From contig NZ_SJPK01000002.1 of assembly GCF_007859855.1 (NCBI RefSeq), forward strand, positions 553,003 through 617,002: a stretch of DNA of 64,000 nucleotides, written 5' to 3'. The notes beneath the pieces were generated by a model that was not told the origin of the DNA, searched no databases, and was given only the letters and a program-made list of their open reading frames with translations. Positions 46,176-55,440 of the stretch are shown here, in pieces (positions within the stretch are counted from its first letter, which is position 1; every line of letters begins with the position of its first letter). The DNA is from Allorhodopirellula solitaria (GTDB taxonomy: Bacteria; Planctomycetota; Planctomycetia; Pirellulales; Pirellulaceae). A program made the translations under genes and the position numbers.

Positions 46176-46221
46176 CACTACCGGTAGTGGCTTCCATGCC
46201 CTCGAGGCACTACATGTGGGC
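46176..46221 (-). promoter_or_regulatory. Candidate tandem NrdR boxes upstream of nrdJ
   Basis: Perfect palindrome CACTACCGGTAGTG at 46176-46189 has the arms CACTA/TAGTG of the NrdR consensus with a different four-base centre. A second, weaker site beginning CACTA lies at 46208, exactly 32 bases on, the three-turn spacing of paired NrdR boxes. Position is 246 bases upstream of the chosen start, so a long leader would be needed. Confidence 0.4.
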
Positions 46222-46516
46222 GACGAGGAGAATGGTATGCATTTCAGAGGCTGTGTCAATCAAAATTATTTTCACGTCCTAAGTTGGCTGTGCAGCGGGA
46301 CTTGCGGCTCCCCCCGTGCCGCTGTGGGAATGTTCGAAGTGGTGTCGGAGTCGTCGTAAGGTGCTGTCCTGCGATGACTTACAAAATCGCCGCGGCGATG
46401 GCGTTGCCGCGGTGGAAAACTTGTCTGGAATCGTTTTTTTCATATTCTTTCGCCAAACAGTCCCTAACCCGGACAAATGCGACGTCAGACGGGTTCGCGG
46501 CAGTGGGGATTCCAGA

Positions 46517-46607
46517 GTCGACCGACGGCTCCGCCCGTCGCGAGAAGGCAGACACATGGAAGCACTGGGGGGAGGAGCTCAGACGGGCGGAGCCGTCTGG
46601 TTACGGA
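46517..46607. repeat. Repeat family C, single copy
   Basis: Arms GACCGACGGCTCCGCCCGTC and AGACGGGCGGAGCCGTCTGG can pair as a 14-16 bp stem around ~45 bases. The same arms build the array at 50.5 kb and the copies at 55-57 kb. Confidence 0.75.
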
Positions 46608-46864
46608 CGGTCGCCCTTCCCGCAGCCGCTGCAGTTTCCCAGTGCGAGGTCGTTTGCGGCAAATACACTATGTTCGTAAGCGAGCTCACTCCAAGGACAG
46701 TTGGGCGTGAGAAAAAGCCCCATACCCAGTGCCGGGTGTTTCAGTCCAGTTGCTGAACTGCTGGGCCAGTTCAAACTGATGGCCGATGGGGCCCGCTACG
46801 ATGTCGCCTCTCCCTTCCCCACTCTCGCTCCCTCCCCCGCACCACCGATCTTGCCAAAGTCATC

Positions 46865-49800
46865 ATGACGAGACCTTTTTCTACGGCGCTGCTCGCCATC
46901 CTTTCTTTGTCCGCGTTCTCCTCGCCGAGCCGGGCCAGGGCCGACGAATCGGACTCGCCGCCCCTCCACGCGCTTTTGATCGCCGGGGGTTGCTGTCATG
47001 ATTACGCCTCGCAGCAGTCCGTGATTGCCGAGGGCATCCAAGCCCGGGCCAACGTCCGCGTCGACGTGTACTGGACCGATAATTCAACGACCGCACCTAT
47101 CCTGCCGCTGTATCGCAAACTCAACTGGGCCGAGGACTACGACGTCATCATTCACGATGAGTGCGCCGCTGACATCAAGGACGAAGCTTTGGTTAACCGG
47201 ATCGTGGGGATCCATCAAAAGCTTCCAGCCGTTCATCTGCACTGTGCCATGCACAGCTTTCGGACCGGAACCGACGCATGGTTCGCCCATCTGGGCATCC
47301 AGTCGAGTGGTCACGGACCGCAGGAGCCGATCGACATTCACTTCGTTGTTCCGAACCATCCGATCACAAAAACGTGCCAAGATTGGACGACGATCGGTGA
47401 GGAACTGTACAACAACGTCAAAGTCCTCGGTGCACAGCCGCTCGCGATTGGCACACAAAAGATCGGTGGCAACAATCCTCGTACCGACGAAGCGATCGTG
47501 GCCTGGACGAACGAGACTCAAGGCGCCCGCAGCTTCTCAACGACGATCGGACACAACACGGAAACGGTGCAAGATCCTCGCTATCTCGAACTCGTCACGC
47601 GTGGGTTGCTGTGGTCGTGCGGCAAATTGAACGACGAATACCTCACGCCCTACCAAGGCGAGAACGAAACAACATTCATCGATCAAAAGAAATATCGAGC
47701 CCCCGAAGCGACCGATCTCGGGACGATTCCCGACGACGCGACGCTGGTGAAGATGACGGCGTCGAGCACGCAAAACGGGCATCCTGCCTACCATGCGATC
47801 GATGGTGAGCGAGATACTCGATTCTGCGCCGATGGCGGTAGTTACCCACAGTGGTTGCAGTTCGAATTTGAGCAACCGCAGCGGATGGATCAGATCCGGG
47901 TTTTGTGGGAAGACCGCAATGCCGCCTACCGGTACCTCGTCGAGGGATCCAACGACGGTAAATCGTGGTCGACCCTCCTCGATGAATCCGAGAACACCGC
48001 CAACGACCGGTCGGCGAAGACGCTCTCAGGGGATACGGCGATCAAGTTCGTGCGGATTCATGGACTCGGAGGCCCGGTGGGCAAATGGTGCAGTATCCGG
48101 GAGGTTAACCTGATCGGCAAAGACCTGGGCACACTCTGGCCCGCCGACACCAAGGCTGACGCGAATGAGTTCGTACCGCTGGCGGCTGACCGCTACCAGA
48201 ACCAGGGCAACGTGCCGCCCCGGATCGAGAAGCTGACGGCTGAAGCGGAAGCCGACATTCTCCGTGATGTGCGTATCCCCGACGGGTTCACCGCGACCGT
48301 CTTTGCCTCGCCGCCAGCGGTGAACTATCCGGTTTTCGTCGCCGCCGACGTCGATGGAACCCTGTATGTCAGTTCCGACGGCAACGGTTCGCTCGGCCGC
48401 AACCCCGAGCGGGGCCGTGTGATTCGGCTGCGTGATCTTGATGGCGACGGACGCGCCGACGAAACAAAGGTCTTCTGCGAAGTCGACGCCCCCCGCGGAT
48501 TGCTATGGGATCACGATCGGCTGTACCTGATGCACCCGCCGAACCTGAGCGTGTTTTTCGACCACGATGGCGATGGTGTCGCTGATGAACAAAAGACCTT
48601 GGTCAAAGGGCTCGCGTTTGACTACGCCGATCGACCTGCCGACCATACCACCAATGGGCTCAGCCTCGGCGCCGACGGTTGGCTGTACATCGCTGGCGGT
48701 GACTTCGGATTCCTCGAAGCCGTTGGTAGTGACGGAACGAAACTCACTCATCGCGGCGGTGGAGTGATCCGGGTCCGGCCGGACGGCTCGGATCTCGAAA
48801 TCTATTCCGCAGGCACTCGTAATATTCTCGAGGTCGCGATCAGTCCCGAGATGGAGATGTTCGCTCGCGACAATACGAACGATGGCGGTGGCTGGGACGT
48901 GCGTCTGCATCACTTCACCGGCATGGAGAACCACGGCTACCCGCGGCTCTACAAGAACTTCAATGACGAATGCGTCCAACCGCTTGCCGATTACGGAGGC
49001 GGTTCGGGTTGCGGTGCGGTTTACATCGACGAACCCGGATTTGGAGACTGGAACCACGCTCCCTTCACCGCAGATTGGGGTACCGGTTCGCTCTATCGAC
49101 ATACCGTCACGCCCAGTGGCGCGAGCTATCAAGAATCAGAGGCCCCCGAGTCGTTTATCAAAATGACGCGCCCCACGGACGCCGACGTCGATGGCAACAG
49201 CCGGGTGTACTGCGCCAGCTGGATGGGGGCGACGTTCAACTGGGGCGGACCCGATGTGGGTTACATCGTCTGTGTGCGTCCCGACGATTTCACGCCGCCG
49301 CCAATGCCCGAGTTTTCGGCAGCCAGCGACGATGAGCTGACCGAGTTGATGGAGTCGCCCAGCTATCGGCGGCGGATCGCGGCGCAGCGTGAGTTGATGC
49401 GGCGAGGCAACCCGGCGTCCGAACAGTTGCTCACCCGTGCGATCGCGAACCGCGCTCCCGCCCGGAATCTGTTGCTGCACCTACAAACCGAGGCGACGGA
49501 TCAGGAATGCGTTTCGGCCCTGTCGCATGCAGACCCTGTCGTCGTCCATACCGCAATCCGCTGCCTCGCGGATCGGAACGCCGCCGCCGAGTGTTTCGGC
49601 GCCTTGGATTCGAGGAGTGGTTCGGCCGCGACCGAGGGGCTGTTGCGTGCCCTTGCGATGATGCACACGGCCGAGGTTGTCGACGGTTTGATCAGCCGGC
49701 TGGCCAAGGCGGATGACGATCTGAAAACAGGCATCGTTGCCGCTCTGTGTCGCCTGCATAGTCAGGAAGCGAAATGGAAAGGCGATTCGTGGGGAACGCG

Positions 49801-50530
49801 TCCGGATACGCGGGGGCCCTATTACGAACCGGTGCCGTGGAGCGAATCGGAGAAGATCGCCAGTGTATTGAAGCGAGCTTTGCCGGAAATCGATCCGCAG
49901 GTTGCCGCCGATGTGGTCCGCAAGCATTACTACTTGGGCAAAGAGATTTACGATGCCGGAGACGCGGAGGCGGAAACTCCCGAGCCAACCGCGCCCACTT
50001 GGTCGCCTGAGGAGATCGCGTTGCTTGAGGAGTCGATCCCCTCCGATGCGGTCAAGATCAGCACGCTGTCGCTCGACAGTGCGGCCGACCAAGCGGTTCG
50101 GACTGAGGGCAATGTGGAGCTAGGCAAGTATGTGTTCACCAAAGCCAACTGCGTCGCCTGTCATACCGTGTCGGAGGACGAAAAGCAGAAGGGACCGTTC
50201 CTGGGCAGTATCGCAAAAACCTACAAACGCCCCGATCTCGCCGTCGCCGTGTTGCAGCCGAGCAAGACGATCGCCCAGGGGTTCGTGACCAACACGATTC
50301 TGACTCTTGACGGAGAACTGTTCACCGGGTTCGTTACGAATGAACGCAGCGAGCAGGTCACTCTCCGCGACCAGAACGGGAAGGAGACCACAATCGATAA
50401 AGAGGAGATCGATTTCCGCAAGACATCCGAAGTGTCCGTCATGCCGACGGGAGTATTGAACGAATTCACGACCTACGAATTCGCTTCGTTACTGGATTAC
50501 ATGGAATCGTTGTCGCAGAAGTCTGAATAG
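46865..50530 (+). CDS. PVC-type CxxCH cytochrome with ThuA and discoidin-like domains
   Basis: 1221 residues, signal peptide MTRPFSTALLAILSLSAFSS. Domain order: ThuA-like glutaminase-fold (about 33-255; HALLIAGGCCHDYASQQSVI, HDECAADIKDE, VHLHCAMHSFRTG); F5/8 type C-like sandwich (about 295-415; HPAYHAIDGERDTRFCADGG, QWLQFEFEQPQRMDQIRVLW); PVC membrane-bound dehydrogenase propeller (about 460-815; VRIPDGFTATVFASPPAVNY, DLDGDGRADETKVF); HEAT-like helices (about 825-1000); and a single cytochrome c domain with NCVACH (Cys1096, Cys1099, His1100). Such proteins are typical of planctomycetes and are thought to oxidise sugar derivatives or act in glycan breakdown; substrate unknown. Repeat array begins four bases after its stop. 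Confidence 0.9.
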   Translation: MTRPFSTALLAILSLSAFSSPSRARADESDSPPLHALLIAGGCCHDYASQQSVIAEGIQARANVRVDVYWTDNSTTAPILPLYRKLNWAEDYDVIIHDECAADIKDEALVNRIVGIHQKLPAVHLHCAMHSFRTGTDAWFAHLGIQSSGHGPQEPIDIHFVVPNHPITKTCQDWTTIGEELYNNVKVLGAQPLAIGTQKIGGNNPRTDEAIVAWTNETQGARSFSTTIGHNTETVQDPRYLELVTRGLLWSCGKLNDEYLTPYQGENETTFIDQKKYRAPEATDLGTIPDDATLVKMTASSTQNGHPAYHAIDGERDTRFCADGGSYPQWLQFEFEQPQRMDQIRVLWEDRNAAYRYLVEGSNDGKSWSTLLDESENTANDRSAKTLSGDTAIKFVRIHGLGGPVGKWCSIREVNLIGKDLGTLWPADTKADANEFVPLAADRYQNQGNVPPRIEKLTAEAEADILRDVRIPDGFTATVFASPPAVNYPVFVAADVDGTLYVSSDGNGSLGRNPERGRVIRLRDLDGDGRADETKVFCEVDAPRGLLWDHDRLYLMHPPNLSVFFDHDGDGVADEQKTLVKGLAFDYADRPADHTTNGLSLGADGWLYIAGGDFGFLEAVGSDGTKLTHRGGGVIRVRPDGSDLEIYSAGTRNILEVAISPEMEMFARDNTNDGGGWDVRLHHFTGMENHGYPRLYKNFNDECVQPLADYGGGSGCGAVYIDEPGFGDWNHAPFTADWGTGSLYRHTVTPSGASYQESEAPESFIKMTRPTDADVDGNSRVYCASWMGATFNWGGPDVGYIVCVRPDDFTPPPMPEFSAASDDELTELMESPSYRRRIAAQRELMRRGNPASEQLLTRAIANRAPARNLLLHLQTEATDQECVSALSHADPVVVHTAIRCLADRNAAAECFGALDSRSGSAATEGLLRALAMMHTAEVVDGLISRLAKADDDLKTGIVAALCRLHSQEAKWKGDSWGTRPDTRGPYYEPVPWSESEKIASVLKRALPEIDPQVAADVVRKHYYLGKEIYDAGDAEAETPEPTAPTWSPEEIALLEESIPSDAVKISTLSLDSAADQAVRTEGNVELGKYVFTKANCVACHTVSEDEKQKGPFLGSIAKTYKRPDLAVAVLQPSKTIAQGFVTNTILTLDGELFTGFVTNERSEQVTLRDQNGKETTIDKEEIDFRKTSEVSVMPTGVLNEFTTYEFASLLDYMESLSQKSE

Positions 50531-50533
50531 ATA

Positions 50534-51171
50534 GTCGACCGACGGCTCCGCCCGTCGTGAGTGAGCAGGCGTTGGATGAAGTTAGACGGGTAGAGCGATT
50601 GGCTGCACAGACTGCGAGTCGATTGTCTGTTGCGAGGATGGGGGGCGTTGGATGAGCTCAGACGGGCGGAGCCGTCTGGCTACTTTGGGTCATCGTCGAC
50701 CGACGGCTCCGCCCGTCGTGAGTGAGCAGGCGTTGGATGAAGTTAGACGGGTAGAGCGATTGGCTGCACAGACTGCTAGTCGATTGCCTGTCGCGAGGCT
50801 GGGGGCGTTGGATGAGCTCAGACGGGCGGAGCCGTCTGGCTACTTTGGTCATCGTCGACCGACGGCTCCGCCCGTCGCGAGTGAGCAGGCGTTGGATGAA
50901 GTTAGACGGGTAGAGCGATTGGCTGCACAGACTGCGAGTCGATTGTCTGTTGCGAGGATGGGGGCGTTGGTTGAGCTCAGACGGGCGGAGCCGTCTGGCT
51001 ACTTTGGTCATCGTCGACCGACGGCTCCGCCCGTCGCGAGTGAGCAGGCGTTGGATGAAGTCAGACGGGTAGAGCGATTTGGCTGCACAGACTGCTAGTC
51101 GATTGCCTGTCGCGAGGATGGGGGCGTTGGTTGAGCTCAGACGGGCGGAGCCGTCTGGCTACTTTGGGCTA
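50534..51171. repeat. Four-unit tandem array of repeat family C
   Basis: Units start at 50534, 50695, 50854 and 51013 (periods 161, 159 and 159), each opening with GTCGACCGACGGCTCCGCCC and closing with GACGGGCGGAGCCGTCTGGC plus TACTTTGG. Arms of one unit pair with each other around ~110 bases. The array fills the whole space between the stop codons of two convergent genes. Open frames through it in both directions are artefacts of the period being near a multiple of three. Confidence 0.92.
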
Positions 51172-52137
51172 AGAAAAGTTGGGGGTCGGTGGTCGGTAGT
51201 CGTCGAGGTTGATCGATTGGAACCAATCGATCGTTTGTTTCAGGCCATCGTCGAGTTTCACCGTTGGCTCCCACCCCAGTTTTTCCTTGGCGAGGGTGAT
51301 GTCGGGGCGGCGGCGGGTCGGGTCATCCTCGGGCAGCGGCGCGAGCACCAACTTGCTGGGCGAGCCCAGGATCGCGATCACTTTCTCGGCTAGCTCGCGG
51401 ATCGTGAACTCGTCGGGGTTGCCGATATTGACGGGGCCGATGAAGTCGTCCTGGTCCATCATCCGGATGATCGCTTCGACGAGATCGTCGCGGTAACAGA
51501 AGGAACGGGTTTGCGATCCGTCGCCGAACAAGGTGATGTCTTGCCCCGCGAGTGCTTGGCGAATGAAGTTGGATACAACGCGACCATCGTAGGGATGCAT
51601 CCGCGGCCCGTAAGTGTTGAAAATCCGCACGATTCGCGTGTCGACACGGTTGCTGCGGTGGTAGTCCATGAACAGGGTTTCGGCGACCCGTTTCCCTTCG
51701 TCGTAGCAGGCTCGGATGCCGATGGGATTGACGTTACCCCGATAGGATTCGGTCTGGGGATGCTCTTCCGGGTCGCCATACACTTCGCTGGTGCTGGCCT
51801 GCAGGATGCGGGCGCCGCAGCGTTTGGCGACGCCGAGCATGTTGATCGAGCCGAGCACGCTGGTTTTGATCGTCTTGATCGGATTGTATTGGTAGTGGCC
51901 CGGCGCCGCTGGACAGGCCAGGTTGTAGATCTTGTCGACTTCGAGATGGATCGGCAGGGTGATGTCGTGGCGAATCAGCTCAAAGTTCGGGCGACCGAGC
52001 AGGTGGGCGACGTTGCTTTTCTGGCTGGTGAAAAAATTATCCAGGCAGATCACGTCGTGGCCGTCGTCGACGAGTCGTTCGCAGAGGTGCGAGCCGAGAA
52101 AACCGGCGCCGCCGGTGACAAGAATTCGGTCAATCAT
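51169..52137 (-). CDS. UDP-glucuronate decarboxylase (UDP-xylose synthase)
   Basis: Short-chain dehydrogenase converting UDP-glucuronate to UDP-xylose for glycan synthesis, NAD-bound, 322 residues. NAD loop [14 protein letters not shown], the UXS-typical [20 protein letters not shown] and [20 protein letters not shown], catalytic [16 protein letters not shown] with the YDEGKR Tyr-Lys pair, and [20 protein letters not shown] all fit UXS rather than a 4-epimerase. Its last codon and stop touch the end of the repeat array. The product would feed exopolysaccharide or glycoprotein synthesis. Confidence 0.92.
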   Translation of the reverse strand: MIDRILVTGGAGFLGSHLCERLVDDGHDVICLDNFFTSQKSNVAHLLGRPNFELIRHDITLPIHLEVDKIYNLACPAAPGHYQYNPIKTIKTSVLGSINMLGVAKRCGARILQASTSEVYGDPEEHPQTESYRGNVNPIGIRACYDEGKRVAETLFMDYHRSNRVDTRIVRIFNTYGPRMHPYDGRVVSNFIRQALAGQDITLFGDGSQTRSFCYRDDLVEAIIRMMDQDDFIGPVNIGNPDEFTIRELAEKVIAILGSPSKLVLAPLPEDDPTRRRPDITLAKEKLGWEPTVKLDDGLKQTIDWFQSINLDDYRPPTPNFS

Positions 52138-52648
52138 GATTCACTTTCGAGCTGCAAGGGGAGCCGCTATCGTCGCCAACACCGCCAGTTCTGTCGAGCG
52201 GTCTGGAGCGACTTCGCGCTTCTGGTCAGTCTCGCGGCGTCTAGAATGAGGTCTTCTGGATCGGTTCTGAGCGGAGGCGAAGCACGTCGGGGGAGTTGTT
52301 TCGGTTTATTAGCCGGTGGGCGCGAGCCCCGGTTCCTACAACGCTTCGCGTTTGGCGGCAGCAAACCGGGGCTAACGCCCACCGGCTAGTTGAGATATGC
52401 GGCAAGACTTCCTCATACGTGATTATCGTGTCCGTCACAGCGGGATTTACTTTCCCGGATGTGTTCTCAGGGGGCCCTCTCGCGGTTGGCCTTGGCCGGC
52501 GACAGGCCATCCGGGACGCAAAAGATGCTCGAAACCTTGCTTCCGCCCTAGCGGGTAGGCTGCTACGCTTGGGGGGCGACTGCCCGAGTGCGTTGACTGG
52601 CTTTGCATTTCTCACCAATCCCACCTCCCCCGTCCGCTGTAAACTCAC
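52138..52648. other. Intergenic region between divergent genes
   Basis: About 510 bases containing one strong palindrome (52310-52388, listed separately). Frames such as 52296-52700 are not supported by ribosome-binding sites or protein-like sequence. It should contain the promoters of the UXS and KAS III genes. Confidence 0.5.
52310..52388. repeat. Long palindrome, GCCGGTGGGCG family
   Basis: Left arm TAGCCGGTGGGCG plus GAGCCCCGGTT (52310-52334) and right arm AACCGGGGCTAACGCCCACC ending GGCTA at 52388 pair over ~24 bases around a loop of about 30. Distinct in sequence from families A-C but similar in style. Confidence 0.75.
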
Positions 52649-53668
52649 GTGCCATACGCTCAAATCGGTCCCATTGCCGTCCATTTGCCGCCACGAGTAG
52701 AAGACAACGCTAGCCTCCAGTCACAGTTTCCCAATTGGGACCTGGATCTGATCGCGGAGAAAACAGGGATTCAGCAACGCCATGTGGCCGAACCCGATGT
52801 GACTGCCGCTGATTTGGCAGTAACGGCGGCCCAGGACCTGTTTGAACGCGAGTCCATTGACCCGGCCAGCATCGATTTTGTGCTGCTCTGTACCCAGACG
52901 CCGGACTACCCGCTGCCGACGACAGCCTGCTTGCTCCAGGACCGCTTGGGGCTGCCGACCCGCTGCGGCGCCATCGATTTTAACCTGGGGTGCAGCGGGT
53001 ACGTCTACGGACTCGCCATGGCCGACGGGTTGATCCAGAGCGGTGTGGCCAAGCGGGTGTTGCTGCTGACCGCGGAGACGTATAGCAAATACATCGATTC
53101 GGACGACCGAAGTCTCCGCACGATCTTTGGAGACGCTGCCGCCGCGACATTGGTGACCGCCAGCGAAACCCCAAGCCTGTGGGGCTTTCAGTTCGGCAGC
53201 GATGGCAGCGGCGCCGACATGCTGATCGTGGGCGACGGTGGAGCCCGGCCAGCGAAGGATGCGATCCCGCCACGGCACCGTAAACGCTGGAAGAGCCGTC
53301 TGTATATGGACGGACCGAGTTTGATTGGGTTCACTGTCGAGGCGATTCCGCGGCTGGTCGACGAAATTCTGGAAGCCAACTCGCTCGGTGACGCCGATGT
53401 GCATCGCTATCTGATGCATCAAGCCACCTGGAAAATGCTCGACCAGCTTCGGCTGCGGATGAATGTTTCCGAGGAAAGACTGCCAATTGACTTGGCGGAT
53501 ATCGGGAACACGGTATCGTGTACCCTACCAATCTTGATCGATCGGCAGCGGCGTGGTGGCGATTGGAACGGTTCGGGGACGAACATGCTCGTCGGGTTCG
53601 GCGTCGGGCTGTCGTGGGCGGGCTGTTTATGGCGAGATGATTGGTTTGGCGACCACCCGGTATCGTGA
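52649..53668 (+). CDS. 3-oxoacyl-ACP synthase III-type (KAS III) enzyme
   Basis: Thiolase-fold condensing enzyme, 339 residues, GTG start. Catalytic triad in the FabH arrangement: Cys115 in NLGCSGYVYGLAMAD, His257 in LMHQATWKML, Asn287 in IGNTVSCTLP. The acyl-CoA/ACP docking part is present (AEKTGIQQRHVAEPDVTAAD). FabH begins fatty acid synthesis from acetyl-CoA and malonyl-ACP; the C-terminal IDRQRRGGDWNGSGTNMLVG is somewhat divergent, and no fab genes are adjacent, so a specialised KAS III for another acyl product is possible. YqgE gene follows 23 bases later. Confidence 0.88.
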   Translation: MPYAQIGPIAVHLPPRVEDNASLQSQFPNWDLDLIAEKTGIQQRHVAEPDVTAADLAVTAAQDLFERESIDPASIDFVLLCTQTPDYPLPTTACLLQDRLGLPTRCGAIDFNLGCSGYVYGLAMADGLIQSGVAKRVLLLTAETYSKYIDSDDRSLRTIFGDAAAATLVTASETPSLWGFQFGSDGSGADMLIVGDGGARPAKDAIPPRHRKRWKSRLYMDGPSLIGFTVEAIPRLVDEILEANSLGDADVHRYLMHQATWKMLDQLRLRMNVSEERLPIDLADIGNTVSCTLPILIDRQRRGGDWNGSGTNMLVGFGVGLSWAGCLWRDDWFGDHPVS

Positions 53669-53691
53669 CTTGGCATTAGGAAGGATCTTCC

Positions 53692-54450
53692 ATGACATCA
53701 ATCGAGCAGAACTGCACCGGCTGTTTTCTTGTCGCATCCCCGTATCTCACCGACGGGCATTTTTTTCGCTCTGTCGTGTTTGTGATTCGCCATACCGAAG
53801 AAGGTGCCTTTGGCGTGGTGATCAATCGCAGTACGTCGAAGCGTTTTAGCGAAGTGGTGGAGATGTCCAGTCCATCGTCGGAACCCGGTGCATCGCAGCC
53901 GGCAGGAGCCGAGGCGACAGGGGCTGCTGCACCAACCCCGCCGGCAGGCGTCCCACGAGACCAGATTTACTTGGGCGGGCCGGTCGAGGGACCGCTGTTG
54001 GCGCTGCATGAGGTGGCGGGGATCGGCGAACCCTGTGGGGATCCCGAGGGCGGTACGCCGAACGATCCAGCCTCGCAGGATCCCGCGGGTGCGAAAATGA
54101 CGCTGCACAACCATCCCGCCGAAGCTTGGGGATCGATGTCGATCCAGTGGTCGGAGGTCCCGGCCTGGATGACCGCCGACGAGGATCACCTGCGGATCTT
54201 AGCCCGCCGCGAGGACGCGCGGCTGAAATTTATCGTGGGGTATTCCGGTTGGGGCGCCGGGCAACTCGAACAGGAACTCGATGGCGGAGGATGGTTGGTC
54301 ACCCCAGCCGATCCGGATTCCATTTTCGATCCCACCGACGAGGTCTGGGAGAAGCTGGTTCATCGTTGTGGCCACGCGATTCTTCAAGAATTGCGCCCCG
54401 ATCTTACCTTGCCCGATGAGGACGTCGGGTTCGACCCCGGTGTGAACTGA
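53692..54450 (+). CDS. YqgE/AlgH (DUF179) family protein
   Basis: 252 residues, about 65 more than E. coli YqgE. The family core is present: GCFLVASPYLTDGHFFRSVV, FVIRHTEEGAFGVVINRSTS, IYLGGPVEGPLLALHE, LKFIVGYSGWGAGQLEQELD and GGWLVTPADPDSIFD. Two extra segments are inserted: an Ala/Pro/Ser-rich loop (about residues 58-87), and a Gly/Pro/Asn loop (about 110-130). Function of the family is not firmly known. AAGGA precedes the ATG closely. The phosphatase gene starts nine bases downstream, so these two are a unit. Confidence 0.9.
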   Translation: MTSIEQNCTGCFLVASPYLTDGHFFRSVVFVIRHTEEGAFGVVINRSTSKRFSEVVEMSSPSSEPGASQPAGAEATGAAAPTPPAGVPRDQIYLGGPVEGPLLALHEVAGIGEPCGDPEGGTPNDPASQDPAGAKMTLHNHPAEAWGSMSIQWSEVPAWMTADEDHLRILARREDARLKFIVGYSGWGAGQLEQELDGGGWLVTPADPDSIFDPTDEVWEKLVHRCGHAILQELRPDLTLPDEDVGFDPGVN

Positions 54451-54459
54451 CAACCGCCC

Positions 54460-55167
54460 ATGGCCCGTTATGTGATCGGCGATGTTCATGGATGCGCCAA
54501 GGCGTTGAGGTCCTTGCTCGCGGCGCTGCAGCTCGGTTCGGACGACGAGGTTATCTTCCTCGGTGACTACGTCGATCGCGGCCCCAATTCCCGCGGCGTG
54601 GTCGAGCAACTGATCGATCTGGGGCAGCGGTCCCGTGTGATCGCACTGCGGGGAAACCACGAGATCATGCTGCAGGCTGTTGCCGTTCATGGGATGGACG
54701 ATTCGGTCTGGTTACGCAGCGGCGGCAAGGCGACCGTGGTGAGCTACGGTGGTTCCATCACCAAAATTCCGTCCGCTCATTTTGACTTCTTTCACGCTTT
54801 GCAGCGTTATCATGAAACCGAGCGCGAGATCTTCGTCCATGCGATGTACGACCCACAGCTCGGCATCGACGACCAAAATGATGAATTGACGTACTGGACG
54901 CACCTCCCGCAACCGTTGCCGATCGCACACACCAGTGGAAAGCGGGTCTACGTGGGGCACACACCCCAGCCGCGTGGTGAGGTGTTGTGGCGGCCCCATT
55001 TGGTAGGCGTTGATACGTACTGCTTCGGGGGCGGCTACCTCAGCGCCGTCGATCTAGAAACCGGCGCCACGACCCAGGCCGATCGCCATGGTCACATCCG
55101 CCGCGTTCCCATCGAACGCGCCTTGCACGCCCTCGCACGCTGGGGCAAATGGCTGCGAGGATCATAG
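54460..55167 (+). CDS. PPP-family serine/threonine protein phosphatase
   Basis: 235 residues, metal-dependent phosphoprotein phosphatase of the bacterial PrpA/ApaH-like group. The PPP signature is complete: GDVHG (7-11), GDYVDRG (35-41) and RGNHE (64-68), with later His ligands in IFVHAMYDP and YVGHTPQ. Substrate could be phosphoproteins or diadenosine tetraphosphate. Its last 249 bases are duplicated downstream as a fragment, and the sequence directly behind its stop is repeat family C, whose first bases form TAGTCGACC with the stop codon. Confidence 0.92.
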   Translation: MARYVIGDVHGCAKALRSLLAALQLGSDDEVIFLGDYVDRGPNSRGVVEQLIDLGQRSRVIALRGNHEIMLQAVAVHGMDDSVWLRSGGKATVVSYGGSITKIPSAHFDFFHALQRYHETEREIFVHAMYDPQLGIDDQNDELTYWTHLPQPLPIAHTSGKRVYVGHTPQPRGEVLWRPHLVGVDTYCFGGGYLSAVDLETGATTQADRHGHIRRVPIERALHALARWGKWLRGS

Positions 55168-55440
55168 TCGACCGACGGCTCCGCCCGTCGCGAGAGTGGG
55201 GCGCCGGATAAGCTGAGACGGGCAGAATGGTTTGGCGACACTGCTTGCTGGTCGATTGGTGGTCGCGGGAGTGGGGCGCTGGGTGAGCTCAGACGGGCGG
55301 AGCCGTCTGGCTACGGAACGGGGGAGGAATAAGTGTCGTGTTGGACGGACCAACGAGCTGCTCAATATCCAGAAGTATCCCGTCAGGGATGATAGAAAAT
55401 AGCCGGTGGTTTGAGCGTGAGCGAACACCACCGGATAAGA
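55168..55440 (+). repeat. Repeat block of unit 1: family C then family B leader
   Basis: Family C arms at about 55170-55192 and 55288-55311, then at 55315 GGAACGGGGGAGGAATAAGT and the GGTGG hairpin core (55404-55434). The same order appears in unit 2 (55690-56037). No coding sequence. Confidence 0.8.

Larger units (their letters stand above)
45931..46864. other. Divergent intergenic region nrdJ / PVC cytochrome
   Basis: About 930 bases. Besides the putative NrdR sites (46176-46221) and a family C repeat (46517-46607), it contains only short frames without ribosome-binding sites. I looked for a cobalamin riboswitch on the minus strand and did not recognise the B12-box. Confidence 0.5.

Noticed and set aside
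45931-46300. Cobalamin riboswitch upstream of nrdJ
   Set aside because: Expected for a B12 enzyme only loosely; I could not find the B12-box or the conserved core on the minus strand.
50652-51098. 148-codon plus-strand frame with internal protein repeats
   Set aside because: It is the ~160-bp tandem DNA array read through; 159 is a multiple of three, so frames stay open on both strands.
50534-51171. CRISPR array
   Set aside because: Repeat units are ~160 bases with inverted arms and near-identical interiors, with no variable spacers or cas genes.
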